From positions 5,667,501 to 5,731,500 of the forward strand of contig NZ_JACMTR010000002.1 of the NCBI RefSeq assembly GCF_014267175.1: a stretch of DNA of 64,000 nt, in the 5' to 3' direction. Below the pieces are notes generated by a model. The model did not search any database and had not been told where the DNA came from. It saw nothing but the letters and a program-made list of their open reading frames with translations. Within the stretch, counting starts at the first letter, position 1; every line of letters begins with the position of its first letter. Positions 9,369-18,141 of the stretch are shown here, in pieces. The position numbers and the translations under genes are program-made. Origin of the DNA: Pseudonocardia sp. C8. Lineage in GTDB: Bacteria > Actinomycetota > Actinomycetes > Mycobacteriales > Pseudonocardiaceae.

Positions 9369-10516
9369 CGGTCTGGGCCGACGTCGTCGGGCAGCCGGCC
9401 GCCGTCGCGGAGCTGTCCGCCGCGGCCGCGGACCCGACCGCGATGACGCACGCGTGGCTGTTCACCGGCCCGCCCGGCTCCGGGCGGTCCAACGCGGCCC
9501 GGGCGTTCGCCGCGGCGCTGCAGTGCCGCTACGACGGGTGCGGCGAGTGCGCGGCCTGCCGGACCACGCTGGCCGGCACCCATTCCGACGTCCGGGAGAT
9601 CAACCCCGAAGGCCTCTCGATCAAGGTCGACGAGATGCGTGCCCTGGTCCAGCTGGCGGCCCGCCGCCCGGCCACCGGCGCCTGGCAGATCGTGATCATC
9701 GCCGACGCCGACCGGCTCACCGAGGGCGCGTCGAACGCGCTGCTCAAGGCGGTCGAGGAGCCGGCGCCGGAGACGGTGTGGCTGCTCTGCGCCCCGTCCG
9801 ACCATCCCGAGGACGTGCCGGTCACGATCCGCTCGCGCTGCCGCCCCGTCCACCTGCGCAGCCCGTCCCCCGATGCGGTCGCCGGGGTGCTCCGCGACCG
9901 CGACGGGATCGAGCCCGAGCAGGCGCGGTGGGCGGCGTCGGTGTGCGGCGGGCACGTCGGCCGGGCCCGGCGGCTCGCCCGCGACGCGCAGGCCAGGGCG
10001 CGGCGCGAGGAGATCCTGGCCGTGCCGACGAAGCTGCGCCGGCTCGGCGACGCGTTCTTCCACGCCGACGTGCTGATCCGGTCCGCGGAGGCGGAGGCCG
10101 AGGAGCTCCGGGCGTCCCGGGACGAGTCCGAGCGCGAGGAGCTCGCCGTCGCGATGGGCGCGGGCGGCACCGGCAAGGGTGCCGCCGCGGCGGCCCGGTC
10201 GGCGAAGGCGGCCGAGCGCGACCTGGAGAAGCGGCAGAAGAGCCGGGCCACCCGCACCCAGCGCGACGCGCTGGACCGGGCCCTGGTCGACCTGGCCGGG
10301 TTCTACCGGGACGCGATCGTGGCCGCGTCCGGGTCCGGGGTGCCGCTGACCAACCCGGACCGGGAACGGGAGGTCCGGGTCGCGGCCGCGGAGTGGGGGC
10401 CGGAGTCGTCGCTGCGCCGCCTGGAGGCCGTCCTGGCCTGCCGGGACGCCCTGGAGCAGAACGTGAAACCCCGGATCGCCGTCGAGGCGATGATGACCGC
10501 CCTGTACCGGGGGTGA
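9365..10516 (+). CDS. holB: DNA polymerase III subunit delta'
   Basis: Clamp-loader subunit of 383 residues in the AAA+ family. It has GPPGSGRS at about 35-42 (a P-loop with arginine in place of lysine, compatible with the non-hydrolysing role of delta'), the zinc-binding CRYDGCGECAAC with four cysteines, IADADRLTEGASNALLKAVEEP, and IRSRCRPVHL (the SRC arginine-finger motif). It starts with GTG inside the stop codon of the upstream fusion. The C-terminal third contains a basic, alanine-rich stretch (about 255-295) typical of actinobacterial delta'. It assembles with gamma/tau and delta to load the sliding clamp. Confidence 0.9.
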   Translation: MTVWADVVGQPAAVAELSAAAADPTAMTHAWLFTGPPGSGRSNAARAFAAALQCRYDGCGECAACRTTLAGTHSDVREINPEGLSIKVDEMRALVQLAARRPATGAWQIVIIADADRLTEGASNALLKAVEEPAPETVWLLCAPSDHPEDVPVTIRSRCRPVHLRSPSPDAVAGVLRDRDGIEPEQARWAASVCGGHVGRARRLARDAQARARREEILAVPTKLRRLGDAFFHADVLIRSAEAEAEELRASRDESEREELAVAMGAGGTGKGAAAAARSAKAAERDLEKRQKSRATRTQRDALDRALVDLAGFYRDAIVAASGSGVPLTNPDREREVRVAAAEWGPESSLRRLEAVLACRDALEQNVKPRIAVEAMMTALYRG

Positions 10517-10591
10517 CCGGCACCGACGCGGCCCGCGACCGCGCGGCGCCGTGATCCGGTGGGGGTCGGCGAGGCCGCGGCGGGCGGTCGC

Positions 10592-10597
10592 TACACT
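10592..10597 (+). promoter_or_regulatory. -10 element of tRNA-Thr
   Basis: TACACT ends 13 bases before the first base of the tRNA, the spacing expected for a short 5' leader removed by RNase P. Confidence 0.55.
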
Positions 10598-10610
10598 TGC
10601 CACGCACCAC

Positions 10611-10687
10611 GCCGCCTTAGCTCAGTCGGCCAGAGCGACGCACTCGTAATGCGTAGGTCGCGGGTTCGATTCCCGCAGGCGGCTCCA
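10611..10687 (+). tRNA. tRNA-Thr (anticodon CGT)
   Basis: A full cloverleaf: acceptor GCCGCCT paired with AGGCGGC, D stem GCTC/GAGC, anticodon stem ACGCA/TGCGT around the loop CTCGTAA (anticodon CGT, reading ACG), T stem GCGGG/CCCGC with loop TTCGATT, discriminator T, and an encoded CCA. It decodes the threonine codon ACG, which is frequent in this GC-rich genome. Confidence 0.97.
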
Positions 10688-10689
10688 CG

Positions 10690-10722
10690 AAGCCCCTGGT
10701 AGCACACCGCGCCAGGGGCTTT
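10690..10722 (+). terminator. intrinsic terminator after tRNA-Thr
   Basis: AAGCCCCTGG (10690-10699) pairs perfectly with CCAGGGGCTT (10712-10721), followed by TTCG. It lies three bases after the tRNA and also ends transcription from the convergent TetR gene. Confidence 0.85.
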
Positions 10723-10741
10723 CGCGTGTCCGGGTCGTCGC

Positions 10742-11326
10742 TCAGTGCGGTGCCGGGGTTCCGAGCACCGCGGCCACCGACGCGCGGACCGTGCGCTCGA
10801 CCGCCGAGGGGTCGGCGGCGTCGAACTTGCCGTCGAGGTGGAGGAAGGCGAGGCCGTGCGCGAGCGCCCAGAGCGTCCTGGCCATGGTCCCGGGCGCCGT
10901 CGTGGCGAGCACGCGGGCGACGGTCGCGTGCAGGTAGTCGTTGATCGCGGTGGCCGCGGCGACCCGCTCGGGACTGTTCGGGTCGCACGGCTCGGCGAAC
11001 ATCACCCGGAACATCGCCGGGTGGTCCAGGGCGAACCGGACGTAGGCGACCGCGATGTCGGCGAGGTCGCCGGGGCGTGCGGGTTCCGGGTGGGCGGCAT
11101 CCAGGGCCGCGGCCAGCTCGCGGTAGCCCTCGGCGGCGACGGCCGACAGCAGGGCCTCGCGGTCGTCGAAGTGGCGGTACGGCGCGGTCTGCGAGACACC
11201 GGCCCGCCGGGCCACCGCCCGGAGTGACAGCCCGGAGTCCCCGGTCTCCTCCAGCAGCTCCCGCGCCGCGCGGATGCAGGCGGCGCGCAGGTCGCCGTGG
11301 TGGTACGAGGCGGTCGCCTGCGACAC
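10742..11326 (-). CDS. TetR/AcrR family regulator with WHG-type C-terminus
   Basis: A 194-residue repressor. The N-terminal helix-turn-helix covers about residues 10-55 (ACIRAARELLEETGDSGLSL, RAVARRAGVSQTAPYRHF). The ligand domain includes YVRFALDHPAMFRVMFAEP, the signature of the TetR C-terminal WHG domain. GTG start with GGGAG upstream. It is divergent from the Old Yellow Enzyme gene; the palindrome GTGTGC-GGT-GCACAC between them overlaps the enzyme promoter and is the likely operator. It probably represses the OYE/PfpI operon in response to an electrophile or redox-cycling compound (inference). Confidence 0.85.
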   Translation of the reverse strand: MSQATASYHHGDLRAACIRAARELLEETGDSGLSLRAVARRAGVSQTAPYRHFDDREALLSAVAAEGYRELAAALDAAHPEPARPGDLADIAVAYVRFALDHPAMFRVMFAEPCDPNSPERVAAATAINDYLHATVARVLATTAPGTMARTLWALAHGLAFLHLDGKFDAADPSAVERTVRASVAAVLGTPAPH

Positions 11327-11343
11327 GGATCACGCTCCCAATG

Positions 11344-11386
11344 TTTACAGCGCTCACGCACCGTCGGTAATGTGTGCGGTGCACAC
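11344..11386 (+). promoter_or_regulatory. promoter and TetR operator of the OYE operon
   Basis: TTTACA (11344-11349) and TAATGT (11368-11373) with an 18-bp spacer form a good vegetative promoter. A perfect 6-bp inverted repeat GTGTGC/GCACAC around GGT (11372-11386) overlaps the -10 and start region, where bound repressor would block initiation. Confidence 0.6.
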
Positions 11387-11422
11387 ATCGTCTCACGTCG
11401 GTGACCGAGTATGGAGGACCGC

Positions 11423-12682
11423 ATGCCGTCCGAACTGTTCTCACCCCTGCACCTCCCCTCGGGGGCGGTGCTGCGCAACCGGATCGCCAAGGCCGCGATG
11501 GAGGAGAACCTGGCCGGGGAGGGTCAGCTGCCCGATCACCGGTTGTTCGAGCTGTACCGGCGCTGGAGTGCCGGCGGTACCGGGCTTCTCATCACCGGCA
11601 ACGTCATGGTGCACGCCGAGGCGCTGACCGGCCCGGCCGGTGTGGTGCTCGACGACGCCACGCCGCTGGAGCCGTTCCGCGAGTGGGCACGCGCCGGGCG
11701 CTCCGGCGGCGCCGCGGTGTGGATGCAGGTCAACCACCCGGGGCGGCAGATCGAGGCGGACATGCCGGGCGTGGTGTGGGGCCCGTCCGCGGTCGGTGTC
11801 GACCTCGGCCGGCAGAGCAGCCGGTTCGGCAGCCCCCGGGCGATGACGGCGCGGGAGATCGCCGACACCGTGCAGCGGTTCGCCGTCACGGCCGCCCGCG
11901 CGGAGGAGGCCGGGTTCGACGGCGTCGAGATCCATGCCGCGCACGGTTACCTGCTCTCGCAGTTCCTCTCCCCGCTGGCGAACCGGCGTACCGACGAGTG
12001 GGGCGGTTCCCTGGAGAACCGGGCCCGGATGTTGCTCGACGTGGTGCGGGAGGTCCGCTCCGCGGTGTCGCCGTCGTTCGCGGTGGCGGTGAAGCTGAAC
12101 TCCGCCGACTTCCAGCGGGGCGGGTTCGACGCCGACGACGCGCGCCGGGTCATCGGCTGGCTGGACCCGCTGGGCGTGGACCTGGTCGAGCTGTCCGGGG
12201 GCAGCTACGAGAGCCCCGCGATGACCGGGCGCCCGGCCGACGAGCGCACCCGTTCCCGCGAGGCGTACTTCCTCGACCTGGCCACGGATCTGGTCGCGAC
12301 CAGTCCGCTGCCGTTGATGCTCACCGGCGGGATCACCCGCCGCGCCACCGCCGAGCAGGTGCTCGCCGGCGGCGTCGCCGTCGTGGGAATGGGCACGTCC
12401 CTGGCCGTCACCCCGGACCTGCCGGACCGCTGGCGCCGCGGACAGGAGGCCGGCCGCGCGCTGCGGCCCGTGACCTGGTCGAACAAGCCGCTGGCCTCCG
12501 CCGCGAGCATGGCCCAGGTCCGGCGCCAGCTGCGGCGACTCGCCCGCGGAGCCCCGACCGCACCGGGCGTGTTCCCGGCCTACGCTCTGGCCGTCGAGCA
12601 GGTCCGGCGGCGACACGCCCTGCGCCGCTACCGCAGCTGGCTGGCCGCCCGGCCGTCCGCAACGAAGGAGTACGCACGATGA
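11423..12682 (+). CDS. NADH:flavin oxidoreductase, Old Yellow Enzyme family
   Basis: FMN-dependent ene-reductase of 419 residues with a TIM-barrel fold. Diagnostic segments are NRIAKAAMEENLA at the N-terminus, WMQVNHPGRQ, the HAAHGYLLSQFLSPLAN motif (substrate-binding His, FMN contacts), GGSLENRARMLLDVVREV, and LTGGITRRATAEQVL near the FMN phosphate. It would reduce activated C=C bonds with NAD(P)H. The start at 11423 is preferred over 11411 because GGAGG (11413-11417) is six bases upstream. It overlaps the DJ-1/PfpI gene by 4 bp (ATGA), so one operon under the divergent TetR. Confidence 0.88.
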   Translation: MPSELFSPLHLPSGAVLRNRIAKAAMEENLAGEGQLPDHRLFELYRRWSAGGTGLLITGNVMVHAEALTGPAGVVLDDATPLEPFREWARAGRSGGAAVWMQVNHPGRQIEADMPGVVWGPSAVGVDLGRQSSRFGSPRAMTAREIADTVQRFAVTAARAEEAGFDGVEIHAAHGYLLSQFLSPLANRRTDEWGGSLENRARMLLDVVREVRSAVSPSFAVAVKLNSADFQRGGFDADDARRVIGWLDPLGVDLVELSGGSYESPAMTGRPADERTRSREAYFLDLATDLVATSPLPLMLTGGITRRATAEQVLAGGVAVVGMGTSLAVTPDLPDRWRRGQEAGRALRPVTWSNKPLASAASMAQVRRQLRRLARGAPTAPGVFPAYALAVEQVRRRHALRRYRSWLAARPSATKEYAR

Positions 12683-13383
12683 CCTCGGTCCTGTTCGTGG
12701 TCACCGCGGCCGACCGCTGGACGCTCTCCGACGGGACCGTCCACCCGTCCGGGTTCTGGGGTGAGGAGCTCGCCGTCCCGCACCGGATCTTCACCGGGGC
12801 CGGCTGGGAGGTCACGATCGCGACCCCCGGCGGGATGCCGCCCACACTGGACAAGCTGAGCATGTCCCGTACCGCGGGACGCCCGTCGAAGATCCGTGAG
12901 GTCGCCGCGTACCTCGAGTCCATCCAGGACCGGCTCGACTCGCCCCGCTCCCTCGACGACGTCGACGAGGCCGCGTTCGACGTCGTGTTCTACCCGGGCG
13001 GGCACGGCCCGATGGAGGACCTCGCGGTCGATCCGGTATCCGGTGCCCTGCTGACCCGGCGGCTGCGTTCGGGCCTGCCGCTGGCCCTGCTCTGCCACGC
13101 GCCCGCCGCGACGCTGGCCGCTCGCGACGACGACGGCGGCTGGCCGTTCGCGGGCTACCGGATGACCGGGCTGTCCAACGTCGAGGAACGGCTCAACACC
13201 TTCGGTTGGAAGGCGCCCTGGTACCTGGAGGACCGCCTCAGGGAGAACGGCGCCGACTACTCCAAGGCGCTCGTTCCGCTGCGGCCGCACGTCGTGGTCG
13301 ACCGCAACCTCTACACCGGACAGAACCCGTTCTCGTCGGAGAGGCTCGCCGAGCGGATCGTGGCCGACGTGACCGGGCGCTGA
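12679..13383 (+). CDS. DJ-1/PfpI (Hsp31-like) family protein
   Basis: A 234-residue type 1 glutamine-amidotransferase-like protein. VFYPGGHGPMEDL and LALLCHAPAATLAA carry the nucleophile-elbow cysteine (about residue 138) of the DJ-1/Hsp31 group. Such proteins act as glyoxalase III, chaperones or deglycases; which applies cannot be said from sequence. It starts inside the OYE stop codon. Joint expression with an ene-reductase under a TetR regulator suggests defence against reactive carbonyls or enones (inference). Confidence 0.82.
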   Translation: MTSVLFVVTAADRWTLSDGTVHPSGFWGEELAVPHRIFTGAGWEVTIATPGGMPPTLDKLSMSRTAGRPSKIREVAAYLESIQDRLDSPRSLDDVDEAAFDVVFYPGGHGPMEDLAVDPVSGALLTRRLRSGLPLALLCHAPAATLAARDDDGGWPFAGYRMTGLSNVEERLNTFGWKAPWYLEDRLRENGADYSKALVPLRPHVVVDRNLYTGQNPFSSERLAERIVADVTGR

Positions 13384-13482
13384 GGGGCGGCCGGCCGACG
13401 ACGAGACGGCCCATCGGCGGGAGTGCCGGCTGTTCCGTTCCTCGCTGAGGCCCGTGAAAGCACACCAGCCGCGGCTGAAGCG

Positions 13483-14634
13483 CTACTCCGAGACTGGTGA
13501 CGGCTGCTTGTCGAACACGTGCCCGATGAACTGCAGCGCCGCGGGCAGGTTCTCCTCCCAGGTCGGCTGGATCTGGTCGGGTGGCAGGATGAAGCCACCT
13601 TCGGCCTGGGTGTCGGGCCGGAGCTCGATGGTGAACGAGGGCACCCCGTACTCGCCGTAGGTCCAGTCGGTGGTGTCTCCGGCGGTCGGGTAGAGCGCCG
13701 ACGACTGCTGGACGGTGTAGGTCTCGCCGTGGACCTGCCGGATCAACCGCGCCATGTCCTGGCCGAGGCCCTGCATCTCCCGCCGGTCGTGGGCGTCGGC
13801 GATCTGCGTGGAGGTGTAGCCCCACGGGTAGAGGATCAGCTGCGAGTAGCTGTGGTAGGTCAGCACCCCGGCCGGCAGTTCGCGGGCGACGAGGTTGCGC
13901 ACCGCGCGGACCTCGGGCTCGGAGAACGCCCTCGGCCCGACATAGGTCTCGTCGCGGGGTACGTGACTGGACGTGCTGATGTTGAGCGTCCCCCACATGT
14001 AACCGTAGTTGCGGTTCGGGTCGACGCCGCGGCTACCGTCGGGGTTCAGCCGTCGGTTCTTGCGCCACAAGCGGTCCTGGGTGCGGGTGTGCTCGTGTCC
14101 GTCCGGGTTGACCATGGGGGCGACCCAGATCTCGCCCTTGCGCAACCACTGCTGAACCGGGTCGGTGCCCGACCGGGTCACCAGGTGCTCGGCGAGCAGA
14201 TACGGCACCTCGACCGCGATCCACTCGCGAGCGTGATGGCAGCCCAGGAACACCATCTTGAGCGGGTTGCCGCGTCGTTCTCCGATCCGCAGGGCCCAGA
14301 TCGGCCGGTCCTCCACGCTCCGGCCGATCTCGTGCAGCTCGGCGACGTCGGGATGGTCGTCCGCCAGCCGTTGCAGGTCCGCAGTGAGTGTCTCGACGGT
14401 GTGGAAGCCGGCCAGTGCCTCGTCGGTGGCGAAGGTCGACAGGTAGGCCTGCGTCTGCTGCAGCTCCTCGACGGCGTAACCCATGTGTTCGAGCCGCTCG
14501 GCCTGCGCCGGAGCGGCCTGCAGGACCAGGTGCTCGGGTTTGACCTCCCACACGTCGAGACCCAGCGGCGAGGACAGCAGGTGCTCCAGTGGAGCCCGTG
14601 GACTGTCCGAGGTCACCTTCACGATCACCGTCAT
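13483..14634 (-). CDS. M14 zinc carboxypeptidase with N-terminal activation-peptide-like domain
   Basis: A 383-residue metallopeptidase. Residues 1 to about 65 resemble the M14 propeptide (Propep_M14): VIVKVTSD, GLDVWE at 25-30, then MGYAVEEL. The catalytic domain has the zinc ligands HARE at about 134-137 and the histidine in LTYHSYSQLILYPWGY, the substrate-binding NPDG and DPNRNY segments, and the catalytic glutamate in FTIELRPD. No signal peptide or Tat motif is visible, unusual for this normally secreted family. The start overlaps the stop of a small upstream gene by 4 bp (ATGA); that gene encodes a free copy of the propeptide-like domain. Confidence 0.9.
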   Translation of the reverse strand: MTVIVKVTSDSPRAPLEHLLSSPLGLDVWEVKPEHLVLQAAPAQAERLEHMGYAVEELQQTQAYLSTFATDEALAGFHTVETLTADLQRLADDHPDVAELHEIGRSVEDRPIWALRIGERRGNPLKMVFLGCHHAREWIAVEVPYLLAEHLVTRSGTDPVQQWLRKGEIWVAPMVNPDGHEHTRTQDRLWRKNRRLNPDGSRGVDPNRNYGYMWGTLNISTSSHVPRDETYVGPRAFSEPEVRAVRNLVARELPAGVLTYHSYSQLILYPWGYTSTQIADAHDRREMQGLGQDMARLIRQVHGETYTVQQSSALYPTAGDTTDWTYGEYGVPSFTIELRPDTQAEGGFILPPDQIQPTWEENLPAALQFIGHVFDKQPSPVSE

Positions 14635-14909
14635 CTCGGCCCGCCTTCCTGGTTGTCGTTGTCGCCCTCGCCGGTACCGGCGGCCCGACGCCGGGCCCGT
14701 TCCACGAACTCCGACTGGCGTGAGATCCGCACGACGACGGCCAGTCGCCGCCGCTCCACCTCGGACAGCTGGTTCTCGGTCGCGGCCACCACCAGCGAGT
14801 CGCCGTGGCGCTCCCACACGTCCAGGCCCGCCGAGGACGCGAGCACGTCGTCGACGCTGCCCTCACCCAGGGGGGTGAGCCGGGCGATCCAACGATCTTC
14901 CGCGATCAT
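14631..14909 (-). CDS. stand-alone M14-propeptide-like protein
   Basis: A 92-residue protein whose residues about 6-65 align with the N-terminal domain of the downstream carboxypeptidase: both have a hydrophobic strand, then L(A/S)S..GLDVWE (28-33 here), LVVAA and an ERRRLAVVVRI-like helix-strand. The tail (about 70-92) is charged and probably disordered. GGGGGAGGTC before the ATG at 14909 is a strong ribosome binding site, favouring this start over upstream alternatives. A 4-bp overlap couples it to the peptidase. I propose an in trans inhibitor or folding helper (inference); no published family is known to me. Confidence 0.7.
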   Translation of the reverse strand: MIAEDRWIARLTPLGEGSVDDVLASSAGLDVWERHGDSLVVAATENQLSEVERRRLAVVVRISRQSEFVERARRRAAGTGEGDNDNQEGGPR

Positions 14910-15217
14910 GACCTCCCCCGACGGCTCGGTGAGTGGTCCGTGTTTCCGCCTGCCACGTCGAGCGGGACCCGCGGGAACGGGATCTCTGCATCGAGACGCT
15001 GCTGGGACGAGCCGCGACACCGTCGGTTACGGATCGGTTCACCCGGATCCCTCGGTAGCCACTCGAAGCCGGAGCGTGACCATGCAGGTTCGCAATGGTC
15101 GCAGCCACGGGCGGTGTGACGCATCCATCGCATTGGGTATCGACAGGGCGGACGGGTCGAGCGGGAGTGCCGATTCGTCCAAGCCACACCCGCCACGGCA
15201 GGCCTAGCGTCCCGCCC
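14910..15217. other. 308-bp divergent intergenic region
   Basis: No credible gene. It holds the promoters of the propeptide/carboxypeptidase pair on the minus strand and of the 41-aa peptide gene on the plus strand, whose -10 TAGCGT is at 15205-15210. No repeat or RNA structure stands out. Confidence 0.5.
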
Positions 15218-15343
15218 ATGAGCACCGATCCGATCGTCCGTGACCCCAACTCCGAGCCACCGTTCCCGATCACCGCGCCCGGACCCGCCGGGACCGTTCC
15301 CGGCCGGCAGGGCGGGACCGACCGGGCGCAGGAGTCACCGTGA
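15218..15343 (+). CDS. 41-residue proline-rich peptide coupled to methyltransferase
   Basis: Short ORF beginning MSTDPIVRDPNSEPPFPITA and rich in Pro, Gly and Asp. Two features support translation: TAGCGT (15205-15210) stands seven bases before the ATG, the leaderless layout seen repeatedly here, and its TGA overlaps the GTG of the methyltransferase gene (GTGA). It has no cysteine, no signal peptide and no recognisable domain. It may simply ensure translation of the methyltransferase, or be a functional small protein. I do not recognise it. Confidence 0.55.
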   Translation: MSTDPIVRDPNSEPPFPITAPGPAGTVPGRQGGTDRAQESP

Positions 15344-16386
15344 CCGCCGCCGGGACGGCCGAGGCCGGCGCCGAACGTGAGCGGCTGTTCGGGCTGCTGT
15401 GGGGGTTCTTCCCCGCGCAGCTGCTCCGCACGCTGGCGCAGCTGGGAGTTCCCGACGCGCTCGCGGACGGGCCCGCCGACGTCACCACGCTCGCCGCGCG
15501 GACCGGGACGCACCCGCCGTCGCTGCGCCGGCTGCTCACGGCCGGCGTGGGGCTGCAGCTGGTGACCGCGGCCGGCGACGACCGCTACGAGCTCGCCCCG
15601 GCCGGGCACCTGCTCCGCACCGGGGCCCCCGGTTCGCTGGGCAACCTGGCGCAGCTGTTCTGCGGCGACGCCACCTGGCGCGCCTGGGGCGAGCTCGGGT
15701 GGAGCGTGCGAACCGGTGCCCCGTCGTTCGAGAAGGTGACCGGCCGGACGGCGTTCGCGCACATCGCGGCCGACCCGACGCTGTCCGCGGTGTTCACCGA
15801 GGCGATGGCCGAGGGCACCCGGGCCGGCGCGCCGGCGATCGTCGCCGCCTGCGACCTCGACGGCGCCGGCACGCTCTGCGACGTCGGCGGCGGCAACGGC
15901 ACGTTGCTGGCCGCGTTCCTCGCCGCCCGGCCCGAGCTGCGCGGCGTCCTGTTCGACACCGCGGACGGCCTCGGGGACGCCGCCACCGTCCTCGCCGGCG
16001 TCGCCGACCGCTGCCGGATCGAGGCCGGTGACTTCTTCGCCGAGGTCCCGAGCTGTGATGCCTACGTCGTCAAGAGCGTCGTGCACGACTGGGACGACGA
16101 CCGGGCGACCGCGCTGCTGGCCAGGATCCGGGCGGCCGCGCCCCCGAACGCCGCGTTGTTCCTGGTCGAGCCGGTGCTGCCCGCCGATCCGGCCGAGCTC
16201 ACGCAGGTGCCGACCATGCTGATGAGCGACCTGAACATGCTCGTCTGCACCGGGGGCCGTGAGCGCACCGCGGCGGACTTCACCGCGCTGCTCGTCGCGG
16301 CCGGCTGGCGGCTCGTCGACGTGGCCCCCACCGAACGGCACGGCTACTCGGTGCTGCGCGCCGCGCCGGACCGTCCTCGCGAGTAG
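15340..16386 (+). CDS. O-methyltransferase, COMT/acetylserotonin-type family 2
   Basis: A 348-residue SAM-dependent methyltransferase. The N-terminal winged-helix dimerisation domain spans about 1-105 (LRTLAQLGVPDALADGPADV, RRLLTAGVGLQLV). The C-terminal Rossmann domain has LCDVGGGNGTLLAAFL (motif I, near 180), GDFFAEVPSCDAYVVKSVVH and the catalytic His in VVHDWDDDRA, then LNMLVCTGGRERT. This layout is shared with methyltransferases of secondary metabolism and quinone-like substrates; the substrate is unknown. The GTG start overlaps the stop of the 41-residue peptide gene. Confidence 0.85.
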   Translation: MTAAGTAEAGAERERLFGLLWGFFPAQLLRTLAQLGVPDALADGPADVTTLAARTGTHPPSLRRLLTAGVGLQLVTAAGDDRYELAPAGHLLRTGAPGSLGNLAQLFCGDATWRAWGELGWSVRTGAPSFEKVTGRTAFAHIAADPTLSAVFTEAMAEGTRAGAPAIVAACDLDGAGTLCDVGGGNGTLLAAFLAARPELRGVLFDTADGLGDAATVLAGVADRCRIEAGDFFAEVPSCDAYVVKSVVHDWDDDRATALLARIRAAAPPNAALFLVEPVLPADPAELTQVPTMLMSDLNMLVCTGGRERTAADFTALLVAAGWRLVDVAPTERHGYSVLRAAPDRPRE

Positions 16387-16437
16387 CCGCGCCGGGTCGC
16401 GGGTAGGCGCCCGGCACGCGACGACCGAGGAGGAACG

Positions 16438-16481
16438 ATGCCGGAGCCGGGCAGGACGAACGGCGCACGGCCGGCAGGTGG

Positions 16482-16494
<13 letters not shown>
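16438..16494 (+). CDS. possible 18-residue leader ORF
   Basis: ATG at 16438 follows a strong GAGGAGG ribosome binding site and reads MPEPGRTNGARPAGGCRT before a TGA (16492-16494) that overlaps a GTG in the downstream gene's frame. Either it is a coupling leader or the true N-terminus of the next protein separated by a frameshift. Confidence 0.35.
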
Positions 16495-17792
<1,298 letters not shown>

Positions 17793-18141
17793 CCCGCGGG
17801 CTCGGGTATTGATCAGCGCGATTCCGTCCCGGGCTGGGCGAAAGGTGCGGGTCACCGTCCGACGGGGGTCGATCAGCACGTTGTCGTCTCGCCTGGGGCG
17901 GAAGCGTGCGGCTCGACGCTGGGTGAGGTGTTGATCAGCCGCAGAAGCAGGACCTGCAGGCGCAGCTCGACAGCCGTCCGGTCGTCCCGGTGCCCGCCCC
18001 GGTGGCACCGGCCGCACCGGTCGAGACCGGGCCGGCGAGGACCGCGGTGGGAAGCCCCGCCGGCGACCGCCCACCGCGCCCCGGCTCCAGGTCGACACAC
18101 CGGGGCGGGACGGGCGGCGGCCGCGACGGTGCCCTCCCCTC
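17793..18141. other. 349-bp intergenic region between convergent genes
   Basis: The left half carries the smaller array of the 62-bp repeat (17811-17940). The right half (17940-18130) reads open in one plus-strand frame as a Gln-rich then Pro/Ala-rich sequence, without a start or ribosome binding site; it may be a decayed coding remnant, but this is weak. Confidence 0.45.
17811..17940. repeat. 62-bp repeat array, locus 1 (2 units plus partial)
   Basis: GATCAG anchors at 17811, 17871 and 17933 give periods of 60 and 62 bp. Each unit contains (G/C)G.CCCG..TGGGGCG-like inverted segments followed by GTGCG, matching the larger array at 44177-44500. It lies between two convergent gene ends. Confidence 0.75.

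Noticed and set aside
15218..15343. Precursor peptide of a ribosomally made natural product
   Set aside because: No recognisable leader/core layout, no Cys/Ser/Thr-rich core and no maturation enzyme other than a COMT-type methyltransferase, which acts on small molecules.
17940..18130. Possible coding remnant (Gln-rich then Pro/Ala-rich frame) before the serine hydrolase 3' end
   Set aside because: No start codon with a signal and no recognisable domain; composition alone is not enough in this GC-rich genome.
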